Part shown: positions 55,651-64,000 of the stretch, piece after piece
Position numbering within the stretch: the first letter of the stretch is position 1
How the letters are laid out: each line of letters begins with the position of its first letter
Assembly: GCF_910592395.1 (NCBI RefSeq)
Contig: NC_088312.1
Location: forward strand, 20,715,292-20,779,291
Reading direction: 5' to 3'
Origin: Lineus longissimus
Taxonomy: Eukaryota; Nemertea; Pilidiophora; Heteronemertea; Lineidae
Length of the DNA stretch: 64,000 bases
Program-made: the position numbers and the translations under genes
Notes under the pieces: model-generated
Database searches by the model: none
Seen by the model: the letters and a program-made list of their open reading frames with translations, nothing else
Told to the model about the DNA's origin: nothing

Positions 55651-58067
55651 TGACAATGTCTTCTCTCATTGCAATGTGAAGTTTAGCTCTTTCCAATCCA
55701 GTATCATTTTCATTTGTATATACCATAGCATGATGTTCATATCTTGGTTAGCATGCACAGTTACAGCTCTCTGTTTATTTGAAATACTCCAGCCATACTG
55801 ACTTCCATTAAAGTACATATCATCACCGGAATATCGCCGTCTAGACTGATACATGTACTCCCTGTTGCCACCCGGCCCCTCATAGACTTTTGCAGCTGAT
55901 TTTATAAGGGCTCTTCATACATTAACTTGAGCACCTTCTAAATTCTGGTACGAATGTTTTCTTACTTTGTTTTGGTCGGTAGCAGGGTATTAAAGAATTT
56001 GATTATTGTGCCCTGCGTGTGATAGGCAACATTCGGCTGCATCAGTCAACTTGGGGTGGACGTACTCTTCTTTAGCTTTCTAGTGAGCCAGGATCAAACG
56101 CAGGTCTCGCCATCATGAGGGAGCGTGCGAAAGTGGAACCAAGTGGCCTGTAAAGTGCAAGTGTATCAGACGATGCTTTATTTGCCAGGATCTTTGAAAG
56201 TACATTGTATGTTCCAGTTTGGTATGCTGACTTCGGCGGAGGTATAGTTTCTAGAACTAACTAACAGGTGCACCGGTTAAATATTTCAGGTTTAGATGAA
56301 ATGCTCCTAGCAAATGTCACTAATCGTAAATCGGTTGGGATATCTGAATCATTGTAATATAGGGTGGCCCAAAATAACGGACGATCATAATGCCATCACC
56401 CGCTTACCAAAAACTATCACTTGAGAAGCGGTGGACAGAGATTCTTTGGACAAGAAAAATGAGACCAAGGTATCTCGATTTGGTAGTCTATTAGCTCCAG
56501 AGCTAATATTGTAACGCGAAGGCATTCATTGTTGCGCCAAAGAAGAATCGGAACAACTACTGCAGCACATCGGCTGACTAGCAGTATATTCTTCCGAAGT
56601 GTTGATATTCTCGGATAGAACCTCGACTGTATTGGCTATACATCCAAAGTTGAAATGAATACAATGTACTTTCGGGCTGACCGAAATTCCAAAGGGGATT
56701 CGATCGACCCTTGAGCTACTTATCAAGAAACCCGCCCCAATATAAACCAGCTTCGACAGTGTAATCCTCATATCACGACGGAGCACACCGAGGCAATCTT
56801 CGACTTTGGAAACTATTTCGCTAAAACTATCAGGTAAGGGAACTGATCTTATGTATTTGTTTTCTTCTTCTTCTTCTGCGTTCGCTCTGCACCTGGCGGT
56901 TATTTTCCCCAGGGAGTATTCCTACTCCAAGGCGTGATGAGCTTATCCTTTTTTTTTCTTTCGGATCCATGTTCCCACAAATTATTTCACTTGTAAGGGT
57001 AGATGTCCATGCCGACTTACCGGCGGTGAACATCAATCCTAATGTCTCTTTTTCAAGGATGGATACGCTCAAAGCTACCTGCTTCCCTCCTCCACAAATA
57101 TTTGGCTGATCTCCAAAGATTAAAACCTTACATCTTCTTGGAATTTCTTCAACGTATTGGCGGCGTGACTGTGACAAAACCGTGGCTGATCCATCGGAGC
57201 AGACACTTTTGTTTGGAAGGTGCCGGTATAGCGTGTCGGTGCTTTGCCGGTAGTGTGACAGGATGCTGTTGGATCACCTGTCATTAGATGTATTAACCGC
57301 AGCTGCTTGGTTGGCCAGTACCACTCACTTGGTCAACCTCTCACCAGGCCAATTGTAGAGCGCATGGTATATTGCACTGCGGACACGGAGTGGACAGGAT
57401 GACGTAATGGACCGTCCCGGGAGTCTAATTGTATATATGTGTTTCTTGGCTCCTCCAGAACGGTTGGGGCATAAACGTCAAGCGCTATTAGCATCCTGTA
57501 CATTATAAACACACTTTGACATCAACTTGATTTTTTACTGGACTTTTACACCAGATAGAATAATACGGAGAGAGTAATATACATAAACATGCAGTTCATC
57601 TTGAGCTTCAGGGCCTTTCACTCGGCACTTAAGACCGAGCTCAGGAAGGCGTGCGAGGGGAGGAGCACACGACTGACTCTGGTATTCAAGGATGTATTTC
57701 ACCCTAGACTACCAGCAATAATCTTAAATCAATAATCATATCGTGGAAGGAAAAAGTCGCCAGATATTTTGTCTGATGCCATCGGTTCCGGTCACGTCTT
57801 CCTTTTCCATCTACGTTCCCTTTCCATTGCTCTACGGTCGGTCCCACGTGTGATCCATGTATTTGTTTTGATAGCGCACTCAGCTCAGTCCTCGATCTAG
57901 AGCAAGTCAGTTGCAGCCAGGTAGTCGTTAGTGTGGCGCATTGATTCTTAGATAGAAACTCCTCCTACGATAAATATTGAATTATCTGATTGCAACCTCT
58001 TTGAGCGTACACAGTTCTCATGGTAACTTTGCTATTCACAATTGCTCCGTTTTTCATTTCTATTTAG
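55651..58067. other. upstream region of the cysteine-rich peptide gene
   Basis: No recognised gene. Minus-strand frames at 56526-56786 and 56830-57177 can be read but match no family. A tRNA/SINE-like patch on the minus strand lies at about 56080-56125. The 5'UTR first exon of the peptide gene must lie here, perhaps near 57860-57921, where CAGCCAG|GTAGTC could be its donor. Confidence 0.4.
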
Positions 58068-58072
58068 GCACT

Positions 58073-58130
58073 ATGAAGTCTATGCTGATTACCGTCTGTG
58101 TGATTCTTTCTGTGGTGATGCAGATTGCAG
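58073..58130 (+). CDS. cysteine-rich peptide, coding exon 1 (signal peptide)
   Basis: The exon begins at 58068 after TTTCTATTTAG; five UTR bases precede the ATG. It encodes the signal peptide only, the usual arrangement for secreted cysteine-rich peptides. Confidence 0.85.
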
Positions 58131-58895
58131 GTAGGTTATGAGAACAATAAATGCCAAGGCTATAGTCCATCCGTCGTTATACCGGGGCGGGATGTTGCGC
58201 GCGAGGCAGTTTTGGACATAGCTTGTGAATTGGCCTATGGCTCTTCCTAGTGCATTGTTTATTGCCGTTCAATGATTTTTCAATGATCTTGTTTGGAAAA
58301 GTCAGGGTCATGGTAGAAGCCATTTTCGTATGAAAAAACCAACATATGGTATGCCTATATTTGTCCCTTAATTCTATGAGTTGCCAATGTAACCACGCAG
58401 TTATAATAAATAACCTTGCGTCTGCGACACGTTATGTAACCTTTATTTAAATGTTGTTTTTTGTTGAACCTCCCTCTGCGAACACCTCTGCCAGGCGAAC
58501 ACCTCCACATTACGGACATGTCGGTCCAGTTCCGATTTTATTCCAAACCTTTTCCAATTATGAAGATCCCTGCAGGGCAGACACCTAACGCGGATGGCGA
58601 CCGGACGATGGTGACTGCAGCACCGTGGCATAGGTTAGCCAAATGAGGAGCCTGCAAATGAATTATTTTTACTTTTATCTTTTCAGATGCTCAAGGCACA
58701 GTCACGGGCATGGAATCCACATCCGCTAAATTTAAAGCTAAATGCCGGCGCCTTCAACAGAACTGCAATAACGGAGACTGCTGCGATGGATTAACATGCG
58801 AATGGTGCAATAGTTGCACACAATTTGGCAGGTGTAAACAGGCCCCCAAACGTATATGCAATAGCTTCGCACCGTGCGAAAAAAACAACGGCTAA
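58073..58895 (+). CDS. secreted ten-cysteine peptide precursor, 88 aa, two coding exons
   Basis: Exons 58073-58130 (donor GCAG|GTAGGT, phase 1) and 58687-58895 (acceptor CTTTTCAG), stop TAA; 88 aa. Residues 1-19 form a signal peptide (KSML then a hydrophobic run ending QIA), so the protein enters the secretory pathway. The predicted mature part (~69 aa, basic, extra N-terminal ~18 residues possibly a propeptide) has cysteines at 39, 46, 51, 52, 57, 60, 63, 69, 77, 83: C-x6-C-x4-CC-x4-C-x2-C-x2-C-x5-C-x7-C-x5-C. The C-x6-C-x4-CC-x4-C start is knottin-like, and CCDGLTC also occurs in colipase/dickkopf-type folds. Hormone, antimicrobial, protease inhibitor or toxin cannot be told apart. A 5'UTR intron ends at 58067. 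AATAAA follows 80 bp past the stop. Confidence 0.85.
58248..58369 (+). repeat. 122-bp intron segment duplicated at 59531
   Basis: TAGTGCATTGTTT...AATGATTTT...GAAGCCATTTT..ATGAAAAA.CCAACAT...TTGTCCCTT is shared, in the same orientation and with equal length, with 59531-59652. Confidence 0.8.
58472..58560 (+). mobile_element. fragment of the GAACCTC/GAACACCTC palindromic element
   Basis: GTTGAACCTCCCTCTGCGAA then CACCTCTGCC..GCGAACACCTCC..TTACGGACATGTCGGTCC resembles the family at 46735 and 44175 (GAACCTC...GGACACCTC). It lies in the intron of the cysteine-rich peptide gene. Termini not resolved. Confidence 0.45.
58687..58895 (+). CDS. cysteine-rich peptide, coding exon 2 (mature peptide)
   Basis: 209 nt with stop. 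Carries all ten cysteines of the secreted part; composition is rich in Cys, Lys, Arg and Asn. Confidence 0.87.
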
Positions 58896-58975
58896 AGCTA
58901 TGTCTGTCGAAGCGCTTCGTGCAACATTCCCAGGACATTTTCTATGTTCTTTGAGATGTAAGGTACGGAAGCTTG

Positions 58976-58981
58976 AATAAA
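58976..58981 (+). promoter_or_regulatory. poly(A) signal of the cysteine-rich peptide gene
   Basis: AATAAA in GCTTGAATAAAAGAAAATAAGC, 81 bp after the stop codon. Confidence 0.8.
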
Positions 58982-59139
58982 AGAAAATAAGCGCATTTTA
59001 TGTGTTTTATTCCGCAAGGCCATAAGGATTCAGGATGCCTATACTGTAGGTCAGAGGTGTCTAGCAATGATGCAGACACTGTGCCCCCAAGCATAATGGG
59101 TTACACAACCCAAACATGTTAGGATGTCTTTGATTTCCA

Positions 59140-59159
59140 CCCCCCCCCCCCCCCCCCCC
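59140..59159 (+). repeat. poly-C tract (20 C)
   Basis: Uninterrupted 20-base C run about 160 bp past the peptide gene's poly(A) signal. Confidence 0.95.
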
Positions 59160-59530
59160 AGACCCAACATACAACATTGGCATATTATTTGAAATGGAGC
59201 AGTCATGGAAGCAAGGACCCCCAATTTGCTCGTGCCACCGATTCGGGCGTACCCTTTTCCTCAGTGCTTCCCTTGTTGTTTGGCAAACGCCCCGTGATCT
59301 TGTCATGGCGTTTTCCTCTCATCACTGAGATTTGGGGTACAACCGAAAACGTTAAGGGGACAACTGGCGCGGTATTTGATTGCAAAATGACGGATAATAC
59401 CCCTGTGCCTGTCACCATGCTCAACCACTTGTATTCGACTAATGCTGACTTCTTATAATGATTTTCGCCAGTGGCGCCAGAGGTTTTGGCCAAAGCAAAT
59501 AAACTTCAGGCATATGGTTATACCGGGTTC

Positions 59531-59652
59531 TAGTGCATTGTTTTCGGCAGTTTAATGATTTTCTTTCGTCCTGTTTAGAGAAGTCACGGTCCTACTGGAA
59601 GCCATTTTTCTATGAAAAACCAACATTATAGGCCATGCAGATGTTGTCCCTT
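59531..59652 (+). repeat. copy of the peptide-gene intron segment
   Basis: Diverged copy of 58248-58369, 1283 bp downstream, same strand. Neither the signal-peptide exon nor the cysteine exon has an obvious counterpart next to it, so if it was a tandem gene duplicate only the intron piece is still visible. Confidence 0.7.
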
Positions 59653-60643
59653 TAAACCGACCCTGGACGCAGCGAAATAATGCAAAATTTTATGTAATGA
59701 CTATAACTTTTCAAAATCAACTCCAGGCTTAAACTTTTCTTTCATTACAAAAGTTTAAAATACCGAGAGGTGGAGTACATTGCAGGGTGGTATAACCATT
59801 GTTCGTGTTTCACGACGTCACCCTATCCCAGAACATCGCAGCATAACCTCTCTATTTGAAGATCGATGGAACACTCACACAGCCTAATGCATAGCCTCAA
59901 TCCTATTATCGCATCGGCTAGAAAGTCTCGTTGCAACGTGATGTGACCGTGGCGCCCCATAATCAGCAGTATCAACACGCCCCCTCCCCCGCACTTCCGT
60001 GTCAACCAACGCCTAGCAAACTGTGTGTTCCATTTCGGAGGAGTGATTACCATCGATCAAAGGTAATTTCATCGGCTGATAGCTGATCAACAGGACAGTG
60101 AGGTGACATTGGCGCACGGTTCGGAAACTGATATAATTCGGTGGAGACTGTTCATTTGTAATTTCAAGCGCTGCAGCGAACGCAACAGGTAGGTTGGATT
60201 ACACCTTTTTCTAAATTTCATTATCCGGTAAATAGAGCCTATCATCTTCTAACTCAGTTTTTCTGTTTCTTGTCCCCTAAACCCATAAGTCCAGGCATCT
60301 ATTCTTTGGCATGTCTGATAAAGCTGTGTTGGGAAGTTAGTGGTAGGAATATTTAATGCACATTTGTGGAGAGAGATGGTCCAACAAGAAAAGCCGCGAC
60401 AAAATGAGAATATCATATGCACACAGCAAAACTGGTTCAATAAAACTGCTATATACCCAACCGATTGGATGTTTTCTCTATTCATACCAATAAAGCCTGC
60501 ATGCAAGGTTTTTTTAGAAGGGGGTCACTCGTCGATCTACTATCGGATTGTGACAATATCTGCTTTAATCCGCCACTTTTGTATTCTGCTGCAGAACCAA
60601 TAAAAGACTGCCAATGTAGTTGTTGATGTCGTACAGATGCTGC
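59653..60643. other. intergenic; possible untranslated first exon of the downstream peptide gene
   Basis: No coding gene recognised. Near 60110-60188 a CTGATATAATTCGG box is followed about 50 bp on by GCTGCAGCGAACGCAACAG|GTAGGT, a good splice donor. This could be a non-coding first exon for the gene starting at 62712. Confidence 0.3.
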
Positions 60644-61090
60644 ATGCAAAAATCAGCTCAAAATTCCAACCGCTTCATGGTTTTTCAAACATCTGGTAAA
60701 TTTTTGCAAAATTCTGCCATCAAACCCAAAAAGGGGCCTTGGATCCAGGGCCCATATGACCATCCATGAGCATGAATGTATAGGACTGAAAAGCCTGTAA
60801 GACCTGGGTACAAGGTATTTTTTAAGTGGTCTGCATCCGCAAACTGTGCGTGATATAACGCTGAAAATCCGGGATATTGATGATAGATACATAATCTGAT
60901 AGATGTTAAAGCGAAATTTTTATATCAATGCTGGTTTGGCAGTAATTCTTCAAAATATCACGAAAACGATATTCCTTCTCAATCAACTAGACTTTGATGT
61001 TTTCACCCCAAATCTTGGTTCAGACTCAGAATTTTGCAAAAATTTACCAAAAACCATGAAGCGGTTGGAATTCTGAGCTGATTTTTGCAT
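60644..61090. mobile_element. 447-bp foldback/MITE-like element
   Basis: Left arm 60644-60716 starts ATGCAAAAATCAGCTCA and contains CCAACCGCTTCATGGTTTTT; the right arm 61027-61090 is its reverse complement apart from one substitution and a missing 10-bp CAAACATCTG. The inner ~310 bp has no coding content. Confidence 0.8.
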
Positions 61091-62046
61091 TACGGATATA
61101 ACTGGATTTCTATAATCTTAGGCCCCGCCCGCGCCCCGGCCGACGTACCCAGTTCGTTCGCATACATTTACTGTTGGTCCCACTATGTTGATTTCCTACA
61201 TGTATTTCTAACGCCTGCAGGCGACACCAATAGTATATAAGTGGTGGGTTATACAGAATATGGTGTTGTGTGATATACTGTGGCCAGAATGACTGCTTAA
61301 ACTGCCTGAACCTAGAGGCTGGATGCGAATATACTCTGGACGCAGTGGACCGGCCTCGTCCTGTCGCATATAGAGGAAGGACGATCGGGATGACGAAATT
61401 GAGTGCATAGGAGTCTAGGTGTGAACCACTGGACAGGTCTCAATTATTGACCGCCACGAACATTGACTAATATCCTCGGCGATTTGTTAGTGACTTTCTG
61501 ACAATAAGGCAGTTTTTGCAAAATCTCTCCTTTGAGAAGAAAAAAGGGTTCGGTCAAACAGTGACCGTTTAGGCCTTATACTGGCCCTATAATACCTGAT
61601 CGATCGAGAACAGTCATTTTGTCTTCGTTCCGGTTTTTTTATCACTGCAATGATGGAGAGTCAAATTTCAACAACGCGACTTGATATATGATTAACAAAA
61701 ATGGTACAGAAGCCTCGCATCGTGGCTTTGACCAGGTCAGATTTCATCGCCACAAGCCTTATGACCAGCAATTATCCCAACGCAACTGGGCGACCTGTCG
61801 TCAATGTGATAAAAAAACTCAATACAATATGATGATTGAGATTCATGAGGTCGTGTTTCAAAGAAAACAATTTTTACATTGTGGTAAAAGGCTAGATTTA
61901 CAGAAACTGATTTCTTTCAATCAAATTGGAAAGAAGAGTGTTTTCGAGCAATCTGCACCCGTACGGTGTGTGTTAGTTTTTAGTTTGGTTTGGCTCATTA
62001 TCATAATGCAACTTCGGAATCGAGGACCGCTGTAATATATGTGAGT

Positions 62047-62187
62047 GTTTCCCATGTGTCAGTGTTTCCCCTCATTGTTTGGGAACGCTCAAAAATAGAT
62101 TGACAAGTTTTTCTGTGTATCCCCCCTATTGAAAAGTCGTGGTCTCTCTAGCTGCCTATTGTTTGGAAACACTGACACATGGGGAAC
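62047..62187. mobile_element. small inverted-repeat element
   Basis: CCCATGTGTCAGTGTTTCC (62051-62069) is mirrored by GGAAACACTGACACATGGGG (62165-62184); TTGTTTGGGAACG / TTGTTTGGAAAC lie just inside. A similar CAGTGTTTCCAT...GGGGAAACAC arrangement is seen near 37399-37467, so it is dispersed. Confidence 0.65.
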
Positions 62188-62331
62188 AACCACAGATGTT
62201 ACACCGCCACAATCGCGGGCACAATCGGTGCTGAGACAAACCAGGTTCCTGGGCGAGAAAGTTTTTTGGCGGGAATAATTTGTACTGCGCAGGATGTGGT
62301 CATAGTTAACTAGGTTTTTTGAGTTGGTGAA

Positions 62332-62344
62332 GGGGGGGGGGGGG
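62332..62344 (+). repeat. poly-G tract (13 G)
   Basis: Uninterrupted G run. Confidence 0.95.
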
Positions 62345-62711
62345 CAACCTGCTGCGTGTTCTCGCTTCAAAAAACTTCATTCAATTACAACTTGATGTAA
62401 ATGAAGACAAACCCTCTCCTTGGTCAATGACTTCGGCAATCATCGGAAATTTCCGAACCAAACCAAACGACGGACAATAACGTCGACTTACGATGTTGTA
62501 CTCCTATACGATGTGGCACTGGTAGGGTGTGTTCCATTTCTTGCCACCAGGTGGCTCTGATCTACCTTAACTATATTTGTTATAACATCATCGATGGCAT
62601 CCAACTTCGTTGGTGGTCATTTCCGACATGAAATGATGACCAAATAAATATCCTTAGTTCCCAAAGCCCGTAATCTTTTTGTATGATTTCTGTTTTATTT
62701 GGATATTTCAG

Positions 62712-62904
62712 ATGAAATCACCGTCTTCGACTCTGCTCTTCCTCTCCCTGGCTGCTTTTCTGGCCTCCCTGGTCATGGGCCACCCGCGCGACACGGACCC
62801 CGCCCAAGACCATCGGTCCATGCGGATCAGGCGCCGCGGCAAACCACCCGTGAACCGAAATCATCTGTTTGACTTACGGGGTTTCTACTGGCTTCAAAAA
62901 TACG
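62712..62904 (+). CDS. secreted precursor exon 1
   Basis: 193 nt. GC-rich coding patch (CACCCGCGCGACACGGACCC) in an AT-rich neighbourhood, which supports real coding. If unspliced, the frame stops immediately (GGT TAG) after the donor. Confidence 0.68.
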
Positions 62905-63940
62905 GTTAGTAGGCCTACATTTCGACAATGAGCAACTGACCAAGCACATGGGCCCAAAGTTGATTATGCGTTTATCATCCATGACATAGCTTTTTTGTTG
63001 GCCCATCATTAGGTCGAAGATGATTTATATGATAAAATGATAGATGAAATAGAGTAAGGTTCTGCTAATACGACGGCGTTACATGCACAGCAGACTCGTC
63101 GCATCAAATATCACTTCTTTGACATCCTTTAAAGTGCATGGCACTCTTTTGTGAGGCTACAGCTCGCGACGTATTAATCGCGAGGTATTAACAGTAAACC
63201 GAAAACCGAAAAGAATGTAGTTTTTATGCTTCATCCCGTGGAAAATCCTCACTTAGTAGCTCAGGCTTCGCAACAGTGACGAAGAACTACAAACGACCAA
63301 GTATATATACATGTACGAAGCATACCTTATTAATATCGACTTGACGCGGTCCTGAGAAGAAGGTCTTTCATACACCTACGTCGGAAATATCGAGAGGCGG
63401 TCGGAGTATATTGAAAACAACTGGTGCCAGGATGCTTGACAAAGCCTCGACTTCATAATTCGTACGACGTCGTTCGTAGGAGTTGCGAAACCTGCTATTA
63501 TTTGATATTTTATCTTAATTAAATCCATATTCATGCAATTAAAGGTCTCAGCCTATACCTACCAGCATGGCGGATATTTACTAGTTAACTCTTAATTGGG
63601 GAAATTGGCACCAACAAAGCTTCCAAGTAAACAATAAATTGGTCAAAGCTATTAGATTTGGAAAGATTTATCCAAAATTCGCCAGAATATTTTGTGTTCT
63701 TCGGTCTTCTTTATTATCTGTGTCACTTGTATGTCATCATATATCAAGGTAATTTGGTGTAAATTACATCCAAAGGAAAGTTATATGTATTGCCCCTCTG
63801 GGTTGGCCCTTTCATGATGCTGCAAAATTATTATCTATCCAACCCAGGCTCCACAATTCTTTCGCCACACAATTTTCTTTTCTTGAATTTCAGCACCGAC
63901 GTCAGTTCTTCTTGGGGACTTCAGGGTGATGGACGAGTAA
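62712..63940 (+). CDS. small secreted precursor with tribasic site, 79 aa, two coding exons
   Basis: Exon 62712-62904 directly follows a GATATTTCAG acceptor, so the ATG sits at the start of an exon behind a 5'UTR intron. Donor TACG|GTTAGT (phase 1) joins acceptor TTGAATTTCAG to 63894-63940, ending in TAA. Residues 1-23 are a strong signal peptide (LLFLSLAAFLASLVMG). Then comes a short acidic spacer, a tribasic RRR (40-42) suited to prohormone convertase, and a 37-residue cysteine-free C-terminal part containing HLFDLRGFYWLQKY. This is the layout of a neuropeptide or peptide-hormone precursor. I do not recognise the family. WLQKYG also recalls the start of a matrix-metalloproteinase prodomain; a weaker donor (GGTTA|GTAGGC) would switch exon 2 to a frame open to the window end. 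The gene call is moderate, the function unknown. Confidence 0.6.
63894..63940 (+). CDS. secreted precursor exon 2 (stop)
   Basis: 47 nt from a good acceptor with a pyrimidine tract (AATTTTCTTTTCTTG). Encodes APTSVLLGDFRVMDE and stop in the frame set by the best donor. An alternative frame (TDVSSSWGLQGDGRVKGIED) stays open to position 64000. Confidence 0.45.
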
Positions 63941-64000
63941 AGGGAATCGAAGACCGATTCTTCATTCCTCGATGTTGGCACCAACAGAGGGGCACCCTTC

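Larger units (their letters stand above)
61091..62711. other. upstream region of the second secreted-peptide gene
   Basis: Contains a TATATAAG box at about 61233, the small inverted repeat at 62047, a G13 run at 62332-62344 and a CTAGGTTTTTTGAG-type AT-rich stretch. No other gene recognised. The frame 61688-62035 has no domain. Confidence 0.4.

Noticed and set aside
56526-57177. Two adjacent minus-strand frames that might be exons of one gene
   Set aside because: A TTTTAG acceptor exists before 56820, but no donor joins the upstream frame convincingly and no domain is recognisable.
59061-59493. Frames around the poly-C tract, both strands
   Set aside because: Low-complexity artefacts; no signal peptide, domain or splice support.

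Overview
The window is eukaryotic nuclear DNA: the genes are split by GT..AG introns, the spacers are AT-rich, and transposon debris is abundant. The proteins are animal proteins. Several repeats (a ~300-bp mosaic repeat ending in a GAC microsatellite and hairpin, tRNA-headed SINEs, palindromic 'GAACCTC..GGACAC' elements) look like families I associate with molluscs and other lophotrochozoans. A mollusc or related marine invertebrate is the best guess; this is an inference.

Layout. 1-21354: no gene recognised; it holds a palindrome array (5860-6086), a cluster of nuclear-receptor-type half-sites (11222-11474) and the mosaic repeat (19249-20374). 21355-36695, minus strand: the first four coding exons of a divergent quaking/held-out-wings-type STAR RNA-binding protein, whose 3' exons were not found and probably lie left of the window. 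Its introns carry a LINE reverse-transcriptase relic and a 0.4-kb inverted-repeat element. 36696-43957: intergenic, with decayed CUB-domain-like sequence near 41.4-42.4 kb.

43958-50042, minus strand: a complete 12-exon gene for the double-AAA ATPase AFG2A/SPATA5 (907 aa predicted). Its first exon encodes a possible C2HC zinc finger that I do not recall in the human protein. 50313-54352, plus strand: a complete 9-exon CHORDC1 (two CHORD domains plus a CS domain). The two start codons face away from each other across 270 bp, so the genes probably share a bidirectional promoter. Both proteins serve proteostasis: AFG2 in 60S ribosome maturation, CHORDC1 as an HSP90 co-chaperone.

55-64 kb: repeats and two small secreted-protein genes on the plus strand. 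One is an 88-aa ten-cysteine peptide precursor (58073-58895), with a 122-bp copy of its intron 1.3 kb downstream suggesting a lost tandem duplicate. The other is a 79-aa cysteine-free precursor with a tribasic site (62712-63940). Both have a 5'UTR intron ending just upstream of the ATG. No evidence of a wholly new biological system was found. The most promising leads are the divergent STAR paralogue, the AFG2 zinc finger and the two orphan secreted precursors.
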